From Bacteroidota bacterium (GTDB taxonomy: Bacteria > Bacteroidota > Ignavibacteria > Kryptoniales > JAKASW01): a DNA stretch of 64,000 nucleotides. This document shows, piece after piece, positions 9,487 to 19,115 of the stretch. Each line of letters opens with the position of its first letter. Position 1 is the first letter of the stretch. The stretch is from contig JAJYIT010000003.1 of assembly GCA_021789975.1 (NCBI GenBank), positions 1-64,000 on the forward strand. The letters run 5' to 3'. A program made the position numbers and the translations under genes. The notes beneath the pieces are model-generated. The model was not told the origin of the DNA. It saw nothing but the letters and a program-made list of their open reading frames with translations, and ran no database searches.

Positions 9487-11856
9487 TTAAAAGCTCTGCC
9501 CAAATTCAAAGTTGAAATGCCATCCCGACGGCGGGGCGCCCGGAGCGACCGGATCAAAACCGTAGCCGTAGTCGAATCCCACCAATCCGATGGGATTTAT
9601 CATCACGCGGGCGCCGAACCCTGCTGCCCGATCAAGCTGAAAGATATTCGCGTGAGCCAGGTCGGTGTAGACATTACCTCCCTCGGCAAAAAGGTCTATG
9701 TACAGCGGGATCGGATCCTGCAATACCGAGAATCGCAGTTCGAATGTCTGCTTGAACATGACGCGGCCGCCGACCGGTGTTCCACTCTGCGTGTCTGGCC
9801 GTTTCGGGCCGACCTGCTGGTCGCCATATCCGCGAAGAGGGGTCGTTGAGATGTAACCCAGTCCGGTGCCACCCATGAAGAACAGATCAACGGGATTCAC
9901 GTTTAGGTTGGCCGTCATCGAACCTGTAATTCCGAAGGTTGTGCCGCTGAAAAGAACCACGCGGCTCGAGCCTAATACCTGAGTGTACAAATCAGCATTG
10001 AATATGTGCTTGTCGAACTCGATCGTACCCGGGAATATCGGCGCACCTGCAATCTGGTCCGACAAAGATATGTCTGACCCCACGGTCGGGAATATCGGGC
10101 TGTCTGTACTGTTCCTGGAAATTACCTGAGTAAGGCTAACCTCGGTGTTCACACCGGACTCATAAACGCCGCCGCCATTGGTAATGTCGAGCTTCTGTCC
10201 CGTTAGTATCCAGTTGATCCTGAAATAATCATCGGGCCAGCGAAGTCTTCTTCCGATGCTGAGCGAGCCGCCCTGCATCGTCAGGTCGTAAATATATGCC
10301 TGCTGCGTGTCGAATATGTTCACACCGAGCGAGGTCGGGGTGTCCATGAACCATGGCTCATTGAACCCGAGCTGAAAAGTCCGGTAGTATGTGCTCACTC
10401 CAAATTGCCAATTGAAAGTAAGTGACTGGCCCGCTCCCCCCTCAAGCGGATGCGTAATATCAAAATTGTTGAAGCTCAGACCGATCGCGCCGGTGAAGCC
10501 GAATGCCTGGCTGTACCCGACCGACATGTTGAACGTGTCGCTTGATTTCTCTTTGACGGAGTATGTCACGTCTACGGTCGAGTCGCTTACGATATAATAG
10601 TCCGGCTTGATTTTCTGGGGATCGAAATAGTTTATCTGAGAGAGTTGCCTCACACTGTTAATAATCATGGCCCTGGAAAAATAGTCACCTGGTACGGTGA
10701 ACAGTTGCCTGCGGATAACCTTATCCTCGGTCTTTGTGTTGCCGCTGATCAGCACCTCGCCTATTCGGAACTGATTGCGTTCCATGATCTTGATATGCAG
10801 GTTGACTGAGTCGGGCGGAACGCGAACCACTTGCGGGTCAAGATTGAACGTCAGATAGCCGGTATCCAGGTACAAAGAGGCCACGTCTGTCTGGTCTTTG
10901 TTGCCTTTCAAGTTCTCGTCGAACTTTTGCTCGTTAAAGACCTCGCCTGCCTTGAGTCCCAGCCGGTCGTTCAAAATCGCATCTGTATATTTTGTATTTC
11001 CTTCCCAGGTAATCTGCCTGATGTAATACTTCTTTCCCTCGTACAGGTCCATGTGGATAAACATCCATTTTTTATTTGCACTGTACCAGATCGTGTCGGA
11101 GATAATGGACGCGTCTATGAAGCCATGGGACTGATAGAAATCGACCACATTCTGCTTGTCGTCTTCAAACTTCTTCTTCTCGAATTTCGAGCTCTGCCAG
11201 AACATCCACCACACATCCTGGTGGGTATCCTTCATTGCGCCTCGCAACTGGGACGCTGAAAAATCGTGGTTGCCGGTGAACGTGATCGATTTTACTTTTA
11301 CCTCCTCGCCTTCGTCGATATTCACGAGCAGGTTGACGGGTGCACCGACTGTATCCGCAATGGGGACTAGTTTCGTATCCACTTCCGCAAGCAAATACCC
11401 CTTCTCTTCGTACTTCTTCTTGAGATTATACGTGAGCGTGCTGAGGTCCTCAGGCCTAACGATTTGGCCTTTTACAAGGCTTATCAGGTTCTTTATGTCT
11501 TTTTCATCAATCTTATGATTCCCCTTTATGATAATGTCGTTCAGCCGCGGATATTCTTTGACCTTTATCAGGAGGAAAACGCCCTCGCCAATTTTGTTGT
11601 CGATGAGGATCTGGATATCGGAGAAGATTCCGAGTGACCACAATTGCTTGATCGCCTGTCGGATCTGGTCTCCACCGGGGGTGAAGGAGCTGTCAACTTG
11701 CAGACCCGAATATCTTATGATGGCAGCGGCATCTGTAAGCTTGTTGCCTTCAACGGATATGCCAAGTATCTTCAGCGGATTGGGTTTTTGCGCGTCCTGT
11801 GCCCGCACGCTCGTTGCCAGCGAAATAAAAATCAGTGAGACAAGAAGATACTTCAT
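9487..11856 (-). CDS. bamA: Outer membrane protein assembly factor BamA
   Basis: BamA is the Omp85 core of the outer-membrane protein insertase. The mature protein has POTRA repeats (for example EGNKLTDAAAIIRYSGLQV, ITFTGNHDFSASQLRGAM and RIGEVLISGNTKTEDKVIRR). A 16-strand Omp85 barrel with the family-typical GGTGLGYISTTPLRGYGDQQ region near the end follows. The start is placed at the ATG at 11856, where a signal peptide begins (MKYLLVSLIFISLATSVRAQ). The longer frame from 11958 would overlap uppS and lacks a signal at its front. The gene ends in aromatic Phe (FGQSF), the BAM recognition signature. Confidence 0.95.
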   Translation of the reverse strand: MKYLLVSLIFISLATSVRAQDAQKPNPLKILGISVEGNKLTDAAAIIRYSGLQVDSSFTPGGDQIRQAIKQLWSLGIFSDIQILIDNKIGEGVFLLIKVKEYPRLNDIIIKGNHKIDEKDIKNLISLVKGQIVRPEDLSTLTYNLKKKYEEKGYLLAEVDTKLVPIADTVGAPVNLLVNIDEGEEVKVKSITFTGNHDFSASQLRGAMKDTHQDVWWMFWQSSKFEKKKFEDDKQNVVDFYQSHGFIDASIISDTIWYSANKKWMFIHMDLYEGKKYYIRQITWEGNTKYTDAILNDRLGLKAGEVFNEQKFDENLKGNKDQTDVASLYLDTGYLTFNLDPQVVRVPPDSVNLHIKIMERNQFRIGEVLISGNTKTEDKVIRRQLFTVPGDYFSRAMIINSVRQLSQINYFDPQKIKPDYYIVSDSTVDVTYSVKEKSSDTFNMSVGYSQAFGFTGAIGLSFNNFDITHPLEGGAGQSLTFNWQFGVSTYYRTFQLGFNEPWFMDTPTSLGVNIFDTQQAYIYDLTMQGGSLSIGRRLRWPDDYFRINWILTGQKLDITNGGGVYESGVNTEVSLTQVISRNSTDSPIFPTVGSDISLSDQIAGAPIFPGTIEFDKHIFNADLYTQVLGSSRVVLFSGTTFGITGSMTANLNVNPVDLFFMGGTGLGYISTTPLRGYGDQQVGPKRPDTQSGTPVGGRVMFKQTFELRFSVLQDPIPLYIDLFAEGGNVYTDLAHANIFQLDRAAGFGARVMINPIGLVGFDYGYGFDPVAPGAPPSGWHFNFEFGQSF

Positions 11857-11926
11857 CCTTACCAAATTCTTTCCGATCCGAAGGATCCTTTGGACGGAGT
11901 GCAATGATTTATAGTTGAGTTTACTC

Positions 11927-12709
11927 TTAGAGCGTTTGGAGATGCTTGACCTGTTCACTTACTAGCCCGAATCGGCGCTCGCGCTTTTGATAGTCCCTGA
12001 TCGCTTCGTATAAATGTTTCCTCCGAAAGTCGGGCCAGTAAACCTTCGATATATAGATTTCAGTATAAGCAAGCTGGTAAAGCAGGAAATTGCTGATTCG
12101 AAATTCACCGCTCGTTCGCACAAGTAGGTCCGGATCGGGAATCGCTGACGTGCTCAAGTAAGCCGATATAAGAGATTCCGTTATGTTATCTCCGGAAATC
12201 TTTCCGTCGATGGCATCCGAAACTATTTTTTTCACAGCCTCTGTGATCTCCCATCTACCAGAATAGCTCAGCGCGAGATTGAGATTCAAACCTGTATTAT
12301 GCCGGGTTTTCTCAAAGGCATCTGAGAGCTCCCGCTGAACATCGGTAGGAAGAGAATCCAGATCACCGATCGCCGTCAGTCTGACATTATTCTTGTACAA
12401 CCTGTCTGTCTCATCGCGCAAAGCTTTTACCAGCAGTCTCATCAAAGTCGAGACTTCCTGTTGAGGTCGCTTCCAGTTCTCGGTCGAAAAAGCATACAGG
12501 GTCAGGCATCTGACTCCCAGTTGCCCACAGGCTTCGACAATGTCGCGCACCGAGTTTACTCCTTCGCGATGTCCGGCAACTCGCGGCAGAGCCCGTTGCT
12601 TGGCCCATCTACCGTTGCCGTCCATTATGATGGCGATATGCTGGGGTATGCTACCACTCCCTCTTAGCTCTTCCTGCATGACTTCGTCATCAGACCCGGG
12701 TGCTGTCAA
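11927..12709 (-). CDS. uppS: Undecaprenyl diphosphate synthase (isoprenyl transferase)
   Basis: UppS makes the C55 lipid carrier for cell-wall and O-antigen synthesis by cis-prenyl elongation. Signatures are IAIIMDGNGRWAKQR (Mg-binding Asp), VAGHREGVNSVRDIVEACG, YAFSTENWKRP and PDPDLLVRTSGEFRISNFLL. At 260 aa it is of normal length, with about 20 extra residues before the conserved start. It is 70 bases upstream of bamA and is transcribed in the same direction, as is common in this group. Confidence 0.97.
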   Translation of the reverse strand: MTAPGSDDEVMQEELRGSGSIPQHIAIIMDGNGRWAKQRALPRVAGHREGVNSVRDIVEACGQLGVRCLTLYAFSTENWKRPQQEVSTLMRLLVKALRDETDRLYKNNVRLTAIGDLDSLPTDVQRELSDAFEKTRHNTGLNLNLALSYSGRWEITEAVKKIVSDAIDGKISGDNITESLISAYLSTSAIPDPDLLVRTSGEFRISNFLLYQLAYTEIYISKVYWPDFRRKHLYEAIRDYQKRERRFGLVSEQVKHLQTL

Positions 12710-12835
12710 GATTTCGGCCTCATTTTTTTGCTGTGCAATTTAAACCCGCATGTAGTAAAAATCAAGGTTTTCAAGCGGCCGGAAAATGTATAACACACAA
12801 CAGCTTCGTGACTTACGCGCACAGCTCACCACACT

Positions 12836-15208
12836 TCATCTCCAGTTGACCAATTCATATTGCTTAATCGTTGCCTTTAAGTAGGCACCGCCGAGCGAGT
12901 CGGTCCGCCAAACCAATCTCGACTTGCTTGCCAATCGGTTGAGCACATCGGCCGATGGATGACCGAAACGGTTTCCAGTGCCCACGGAGATAACAGCATA
13001 GTCAGGGTCCACGGCGTTGATGAACTCCTCTGAGGAACTCGTATTGCTGCCGTGGTGACCGACTTTGATGACACCTGACGAAAGGAAACCGCCATAACAT
13101 TTGACAAGAACATGCTCAACCTCACTTTCGACGTCCCCGGCAAACAGGAAGTTTGATCTACCGACTGACATTTTCAACACGATCGAACCATTGTTAAACC
13201 TGGTTCGGAAGGAACTTCCGCGCTCACCCACATACATTCCGTTCGGATGAAGAACATATATTCGATAGGTCAAGCCTGAGTCTAGGATCATCCCTGAGTG
13301 TGCAGTCCTCGTCGGTATCTTCAAAGACTTGGCTGCGGTCAACGTGCTTTGCCACATGGCCGAGGCAGAAATCTGATCCGGGTAGATAAAATTAGCCACC
13401 CTGAATTTTCTCATAAGAAAAGCTGCACCTCCAATGTGGTCGCTGTGGAGATGCGTTATGACAAAATAGTCCAACTTTCTAACCCCGCGTCGTTCGAGAA
13501 AGGGCGCGATAACTCTTTCACCCATATCCGAAGCTCCAAATTTCATCCCTGAGTCTACAAGGAGATTCCTGCCGTCCGGCAGCTCAGCATAAATTGCATC
13601 CCCCTGACCGACATCGAGGACAAAGACCCTTGCTTCACTGGCTGCTCGTAGAGAATCCACCAGCATCACAAGGTCGCCGCCAAGAAGGATCGCAAGTAAG
13701 AGTTTTTTCCGTATGTCGTTCTCACCAAACCACACGACGGCGGCAAGCCAGGAAAAGTAAAGCACACTGAAAAGCAATCGTGAATCGGGGATCCTTGTAT
13801 TGCTGAAGACCAGGGTCCCGAGCCTGTAGTTGATAGTGAGAATGATGTAGGCGATAAGCTGGGCACAGGCTCCATACAAAGAGGAGAGAACCGACGAAAA
13901 CAATCCCACAAATATGGAAGCGAACGTCATGATTGCAAATATCCCTGCGGCGGGCACAATCAACAGGTTTGCGAAAACGCTGACCACTGAGATTCTACCG
14001 AAGTAGAAGACAGTGAGCGGAACAGTACCCAATGTCGCAGCAACGGTGAGTCCTGCGAGCGAAACAATGGAGTCAAGGAATCGCCTATTTTCGAGCACCG
14101 GGTATGCGCGCCTGACCATCTGAGTTATTCTTCTGTGAAAGAAAGCTATCGACAAAACAGCAGCGAAGGAGAGTTGGAATCCCGGAGAGAAGAACTGAGC
14201 AGGATTGATCGTCAGAACAACCAAACAGGCAAAACCGATCGAGTTGATCACCTGACTTCTCCTCTGCAGATAGATACCGAACAGGATCACAAGCGCCATG
14301 ATCACTGCTCTCATGATGCTCGGTGTCATACCCACAACGAAGGCATAGAAGATCAGAAGCGGCGCAATCACGAAGAACCTAAACTTGCGCGGGATTCTCA
14401 TAATGGCGGCGAGTGCCGCGAGCATTGCGGTCAGGAAACCCACGTGTAGACCGGAGACTGCAAGAATGTGTACCGTGCCGGTGTTTACGAACTGCTCATT
14501 TACCTCCCTGCTGATCCCCATCCGCTCCCCGAGAACCATCGCTCTTGCGAGGGCGGCCTCCTCGCCACTCATTGAAGACCTGATCTTTTTCCTCATGAAT
14601 TCTCTCACCGGTTCGACCACGGAACGCATGAAAGAAAATCCGTGATTGTGTTGAATGAATAGGACATCTTTTTGACTCTGCAAATATACTCTGCCTGTCA
14701 CTCCAGCCAGCGAGTAGTATGATTTGAAATCGAAATCCCCGGGGTTTCTTGCAGACGAAATCGGCAGGCCTTTCCCCTTGACAATCAGGCGGTCGCCGGT
14801 CTTAAACGAAGATAAACCTCTGATAGAGAGCGAAACCTCACCCGGTATCTTCTCCCATCTTTTGTCTAAGATGTAACAACCGTCGAGAAGAACCGATGTA
14901 GATGAAGAATCACGAGGAGATTCAATGACAGTCCCGGCAAAGAACCGGGAACCGGACAGATCAACATCACGAAGAGAGGAGACTTTCATCCCCATGACGA
15001 AGGCAAAGCTGAAGAGGAGGGCTAAATAACAGAAGAAGGCAGATGAGATGGATGCTCTTCTATTGCTGGTGAGAATCCGTATGCCAGAGACAAGGAGGAA
15101 GAGGGCCGCAGCCGTCAGAAAGAAGAGTTCATATCCTGGAAAAGTTCTCCCAAGACCAACACCAAGCGCGGCGAACAACGCCGCTTTGAACGCCGGCAAA
15201 TGCTTCAA
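12836..15208 (-). CDS. comEC: ComEC/Rec2 competence DNA channel protein
   Basis: ComEC transports single-stranded DNA across the inner membrane during transformation. At 790 aa the protein shows an N-terminal hydrophobic domain with an OB-fold-like insertion (DUF4131). The central Competence domain has VNTGTVHILAVSGLHVGFL and many membrane segments. A C-terminal metallo-beta-lactamase domain follows (FVLDVGQGDAIYAELPDGRN, THLHSDHIGG, VGHHGSNTSS) and may be the strand-degrading nuclease. The start is TTG, with a GGGCGGG stretch six bases upstream. It precedes uppS by 126 bases. No other competence gene is visible here. Confidence 0.93.
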   Translation of the reverse strand: MKHLPAFKAALFAALGVGLGRTFPGYELFFLTAAALFLLVSGIRILTSNRRASISSAFFCYLALLFSFAFVMGMKVSSLRDVDLSGSRFFAGTVIESPRDSSSTSVLLDGCYILDKRWEKIPGEVSLSIRGLSSFKTGDRLIVKGKGLPISSARNPGDFDFKSYYSLAGVTGRVYLQSQKDVLFIQHNHGFSFMRSVVEPVREFMRKKIRSSMSGEEAALARAMVLGERMGISREVNEQFVNTGTVHILAVSGLHVGFLTAMLAALAAIMRIPRKFRFFVIAPLLIFYAFVVGMTPSIMRAVIMALVILFGIYLQRRSQVINSIGFACLVVLTINPAQFFSPGFQLSFAAVLSIAFFHRRITQMVRRAYPVLENRRFLDSIVSLAGLTVAATLGTVPLTVFYFGRISVVSVFANLLIVPAAGIFAIMTFASIFVGLFSSVLSSLYGACAQLIAYIILTINYRLGTLVFSNTRIPDSRLLFSVLYFSWLAAVVWFGENDIRKKLLLAILLGGDLVMLVDSLRAASEARVFVLDVGQGDAIYAELPDGRNLLVDSGMKFGASDMGERVIAPFLERRGVRKLDYFVITHLHSDHIGGAAFLMRKFRVANFIYPDQISASAMWQSTLTAAKSLKIPTRTAHSGMILDSGLTYRIYVLHPNGMYVGERGSSFRTRFNNGSIVLKMSVGRSNFLFAGDVESEVEHVLVKCYGGFLSSGVIKVGHHGSNTSSSEEFINAVDPDYAVISVGTGNRFGHPSADVLNRLASKSRLVWRTDSLGGAYLKATIKQYELVNWR

Positions 15209-15440
15209 TTACCCGCCCTGACACTTTTAAATTCGAAGCACGATACTCTCCAGAAGGAACGCCTTCGGCATAAATCATAAATAATTTCAGATTCGAAGAC
15301 ATGAAAGGCAAGGTTGGAACGACGCAGCTGCCGCTGCCAACTACCTGCAACCCTATCACCTACGATCCGCCGCGTCCCCCATTCGCCGATTCCCCCGTCC
15401 GCCCCTTCCCCGGTTCAACTTTCAAACATCCTGTTCGCTC

Positions 15441-17018
15441 TCAAATCCGGTAATGGCACCCCACGCTGTTCTTGTTTTCCCAAGCAGCCAAAGCGACTAT
15501 CAAACCTGTCCTCACGGCGTTTCTCAGCCCGACGAGATCATCGTTTAGTTTCACTGCACGATAGAATCTCTCTATCTCGACTTCGAGATGTCGCAGCTCG
15601 CTGATCGCTCTCTGAAGTCGCCGCGTTGTCCTCACCAGTCCGACATAATTCCACATTACATGTTTGAGCGAGCTCATGTCCTGGCTGATTAGAGCCGGAT
15701 CCGCTGTCTCGGTGCCGGTATCTTCCCAAGCCGGCATGTCCGATACTCTGGTTGTTGGGGCATCCTTCAGCGTGCGCGCGATATCTTGCGCTGCACGATA
15801 TCCCCAGACGAGCCCTTCGAGAAGAGAAGTGCTTGCGAGCCTGTTCGCTCCGTGCAGCCCTGTGCATGACACCTCACCGACGGCGTAGAGAGAACCGACC
15901 GAACTTCTTCCCCAATCATCCACCCACACCCCGCCGCAGAAATAGTGGGCAGCTGGGACTACCGGGATCGGCTCGAGCGTCATGTCGATTCCGTTCTTAA
16001 GACACTGATCGTAAATCGACGGGAACAGGTCTCTGATCTTTTCGCGCGGGATATAAGACGCGAGATCGAGATATACGTTCGGGATATCTTCTACAAGCAT
16101 TTCATGGTGGATGCTTCGAGAGACAACATCGCGAGGCGCCAGATCCTTCCACTCAGGATCGTACTTTTCCATGAAGGGTTTTCCATCTGAACCGACGAGC
16201 TTTGCTCCGGCACCGCGCACCGCCTCTGAAATCAGAAAGCATGGTGCGTTCGGCTGATAGAAGGCAGTCGGATGGAACTGCATGAATTCACTGTTGATTA
16301 CCCGCGCGCCGGCACGGTAAGCCATGGCAAGCCCGTCGCCTCGTGCACCGGGAGGATTTGTTGTTCGAAGAAAAATCTGTCCTATGCCTCCCGTCGCAAG
16401 CACGGTTTTCTTCGCGAGGCACGTTATGATCGAGCCGGTTTCCTGGTCGAGAAGGTAAGCGCCGACGCAGGACAACGGTTCATACACTCTTAAGCGATCA
16501 AGAGAATGGTGAGCCGGCGTCAGAAGATCAACGGCAGTAAAGCCAGTCAGTAAGTGGATGTTCCTGTGCTTCCGCAGGGCTTTCATCAACGCCACTTCGA
16601 TGGCCTTGCCGGTTGCATCCGTGGCGTGGACTATGCGACTGATCGAATGTCCGCCCTCTCTTGCGAAGGAAAGTTCGTCATTGTCCGTCCTGTCAAAAGG
16701 AACGGCTATCTTGTCAATTAGTATTTCGCGTATGAGCTTAGGACCCTCGGTGGTCAGCAGATCGACCGCGCGCGGGTTGCAGTACCCGGCCCCGGCGCGG
16801 ATGATGTCCTCGGCAAGTAATTCAGGTGAATCGTGTTCCCCGGCGTACACGATGCCGCCCTGCGCGTAGTATGTGTTCGACTCTTCGGGAATCTTCGAGC
16901 GGTTAACAAGCGTGACTTCGATGCCGGCACCGGCAAGCTGAAGAGCGGCTACTCCACCCGCAATGCCGCTTCCTATTATCAGGACTTCTGTCTCGAAGTC
17001 TTTTTTCTTCTCAGCCAA
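15441..17018 (-). CDS. nadB: L-aspartate oxidase (NadB)
   Basis: NadB oxidises L-aspartate to iminoaspartate, the first step of de novo NAD synthesis. The N-terminal FAD Rossmann motif is VLIIGSGIAGGVAALQLAGAG. The succinate-dehydrogenase-like core includes YYAQGGIVYA, GGHSISRIVHATDATG, the FMQFHPTAFY substrate region and YAVGEVSCTGLHGANRLAST, followed by a C-terminal helical domain. It overlaps nadA by eight bases and is the third gene of a nadC-nadA-nadB operon. Length (525 aa) is normal. Confidence 0.96.
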   Translation of the reverse strand: MAEKKKDFETEVLIIGSGIAGGVAALQLAGAGIEVTLVNRSKIPEESNTYYAQGGIVYAGEHDSPELLAEDIIRAGAGYCNPRAVDLLTTEGPKLIREILIDKIAVPFDRTDNDELSFAREGGHSISRIVHATDATGKAIEVALMKALRKHRNIHLLTGFTAVDLLTPAHHSLDRLRVYEPLSCVGAYLLDQETGSIITCLAKKTVLATGGIGQIFLRTTNPPGARGDGLAMAYRAGARVINSEFMQFHPTAFYQPNAPCFLISEAVRGAGAKLVGSDGKPFMEKYDPEWKDLAPRDVVSRSIHHEMLVEDIPNVYLDLASYIPREKIRDLFPSIYDQCLKNGIDMTLEPIPVVPAAHYFCGGVWVDDWGRSSVGSLYAVGEVSCTGLHGANRLASTSLLEGLVWGYRAAQDIARTLKDAPTTRVSDMPAWEDTGTETADPALISQDMSSLKHVMWNYVGLVRTTRRLQRAISELRHLEVEIERFYRAVKLNDDLVGLRNAVRTGLIVALAAWENKNSVGCHYRI

Positions 17019-18057
17019 TCTGTATCATCCGTTCCACGGCACGTGCCGCTTTAACTCTTATCTCTTCCGGTACTTCGATGACAAACCGGTTCTTCTGCAA
17101 CGCCGCCAGCGTGTCTTCGAGAGTTATTTGGTTCATATGAGGGCACCTGATGTTGCACAGCCGAAGCATCTCTTTGTCAGGATTCGCTGCCGCAATATTG
17201 TCACCCATGGAGCATTCAGTCAACAAAAGATACCGGTTCGCTTTCGACTGTTCCACATATCGCGTCATGGCAGTAGTGCTCCCCGAGAAATCCGATGCAC
17301 CTACGACTTCCGGACTGCATTCGGGATGTGCCACTATAACGACATCTGGAAATTGCTTCCGGATGTTCGTTATGTCTTCAACCGTAAATTTCTCATGCAC
17401 CTCGCACCTGCCGCGCCAGCCTATCATTTGAAATGTTTCGTCCGGTGCATCCTCGTGATTCCACTTCCCCACAGAACCGACAGAAGGGAATATGACCCTC
17501 TTACCCGTTTCCGCCGCAACATTTCGTGCAAGAAATTCATCGGGGAGGAAAATCACTTTGTCGCTTCCGATTGCATTGACGACCGCCGCCGCGTTGCCGG
17601 AGGTGCAGCAGTAATCCGATTCAGCTTTCACGTCCGCGTAAGTATTGACATAACTCACGACCGGGACTCCCGGAAATCTCCTTTTCAGCTCTCTGACGTC
17701 TCCTGCCGTTATGCTGCCGGCGAGCGAGCAACCCGCCTTCTCGGAAGGGAGCAGCACAGTTTTGGCGGGGTTGAGTATCTTTGCCGTTTCCGCCATGAAG
17801 CGGACGCCGCAGAAGACTATGATTTTCCGCTCCGTCTGTGCAGCCTTCCGCGAGAGCTCTAACGAATCCCCGACAAAGTCAGGTACAGAATAGTACAACG
17901 CAGGCTCCATATAGTTGTGACCGAGAATTACCGCGTCTCGTTCTTCTTTCAGCCTGTTTATCTCATAAGCCAGTTCGGACTTGTATTTCAATTCCGGCTC
18001 CGGCACAATATCTCTCAGCTTCTCCTTCATCTTGAGATACATCTCATGCACGCTCAT
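17011..18057 (-). CDS. nadA: Quinolinate synthase (NadA)
   Basis: NadA condenses iminoaspartate with DHAP to quinolinate using an oxygen-sensitive [4Fe-4S] cluster. The three cluster cysteines are identifiable in VFCGVRFMAETAKI, VAHPECSPEVV and CNIRCPHMNQITLEDTL. Other family motifs are AVILGHNYMEPALYY, DFVGDSLELSR and FLPDEFLARNVA. At 348 aa it is complete. Ten bases separate its start from the end of nadC, and it overlaps nadB, so the three genes are one transcript. Confidence 0.97.
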   Translation of the reverse strand: MSVHEMYLKMKEKLRDIVPEPELKYKSELAYEINRLKEERDAVILGHNYMEPALYYSVPDFVGDSLELSRKAAQTERKIIVFCGVRFMAETAKILNPAKTVLLPSEKAGCSLAGSITAGDVRELKRRFPGVPVVSYVNTYADVKAESDYCCTSGNAAAVVNAIGSDKVIFLPDEFLARNVAAETGKRVIFPSVGSVGKWNHEDAPDETFQMIGWRGRCEVHEKFTVEDITNIRKQFPDVVIVAHPECSPEVVGASDFSGSTTAMTRYVEQSKANRYLLLTECSMGDNIAAANPDKEMLRLCNIRCPHMNQITLEDTLAALQKNRFVIEVPEEIRVKAARAVERMIQIG

Positions 18058-18066
18058 CTCATCTAC

Positions 18067-18939
18067 TCACTTTCCTATTATCATTAAACTAATATCCATC
18101 GCAGTCACGGAATGCGTCAGCGCACCGACCGAAATAAAATCCAGTCCGGTTGCGGCAACTTCGGCCACGTTTTCGAGATCCACATTTCCGGAGGCTTCCA
18201 ATGGTACCCGACCGCCTGCAATTTCCACCGCCTCGCGCATCTGACCGACCGTCATGTTATCCAGCAGAATTCTATCGACTGGTAGACCGAGAGCTTCCAG
18301 GAGCTCGTCGTTGGTCCTGACTTCCACTTCGATTTGTATCCTGTTTTGGATTTTCCTCTTCACTCGAGTAACCGCTTCCGTGATGCCGCCTGCCGCCGTA
18401 ATGTGGTTGTCTTTTATGAGCACCATGTCGAAAAGTCCGAAGCGATGATTTTGGCCCCCGCCGATGCGGACGGCTGCTTTGTCGAGAACTCTTATGCCGG
18501 GCGCTGTCTTCCGGGTATCCAGAATAACTGCTTTCGTGCCGGCAACTGCATCTACAAAACGCCTCGTCATCGTGGCTATCCCCGACATCCGTTGAAAGAA
18601 ATTCAGTGCGGTTCTCTCGCCTTTCAGGATTGCCTGCGTTGGGCCGGTGACAGAACCGATAAGGTCTGCCCGCCGTACATTCATGCCATCCGGAAAGTTT
18701 CTGCTGATCGCGACACGTGCATCGAGGATTGAAAACACTGCCTCAACTATGTCCCAGCCGGCAATCACTCCATCTGATTTGCCGATGAACTCGCCGTGGG
18801 TGACTGCGTCGCGAACGATAGTTGACTCGGTGGTGATGTCGCCTGACCCGATGTCTTCATCGAGAGCATTGTGAACTATCTCCAGGATCCGCTTGTCGAT
18901 ACTTCCTTTAATCATACTATGGGGGCTATTTGCATTCAC
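18067..18939 (-). CDS. nadC: Nicotinate-nucleotide pyrophosphorylase (carboxylating), NadC
   Basis: NadC converts quinolinate and PRPP to nicotinate mononucleotide. Motifs include LNFFQRMSGIATMTR, VILDTRKTAPGIRVLDKAAV, RIGGGQNHRFGLFDMVLIKD and SVGALTHSV. It is the first gene of the nad operon, and its promoter must lie in the 176-base gap shared with the divergent CHRD gene. The start could be 18939 or the Met eight codons in (18918); neither has a convincing ribosome binding site. I saw no NAD riboswitch-like sequence in the leader. Confidence 0.96.
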   Translation of the reverse strand: MNANSPHSMIKGSIDKRILEIVHNALDEDIGSGDITTESTIVRDAVTHGEFIGKSDGVIAGWDIVEAVFSILDARVAISRNFPDGMNVRRADLIGSVTGPTQAILKGERTALNFFQRMSGIATMTRRFVDAVAGTKAVILDTRKTAPGIRVLDKAAVRIGGGQNHRFGLFDMVLIKDNHITAAGGITEAVTRVKRKIQNRIQIEVEVRTNDELLEALGLPVDRILLDNMTVGQMREAVEIAGGRVPLEASGNVDLENVAEVAATGLDFISVGALTHSVTAMDISLMIIGK

Positions 18940-19115
18940 AGTTTGGACTTCAAGTTACAAAGAATTCGGAGGAAAAGGCAAACATGGGGGAACTACACCC
19001 AAGATGAGTACGTTGTCCACGGTACAGGTTCGGGTTCCGGAATACTACGACGGTTCCCGGTCCACGGGGATAGAATGAGCAAAGGACACAATTTATTATT
19101 GGAAAGGATGAACAG

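Noticed and set aside
11857-11958. Longer BamA start
   Set aside because: The extension overlaps uppS and hides the signal peptide that begins at 11856.
18940-19115. NAD-responsive riboswitch ahead of nadC
   Set aside because: No recognisable aptamer sequence or structure in the 176-base leader.
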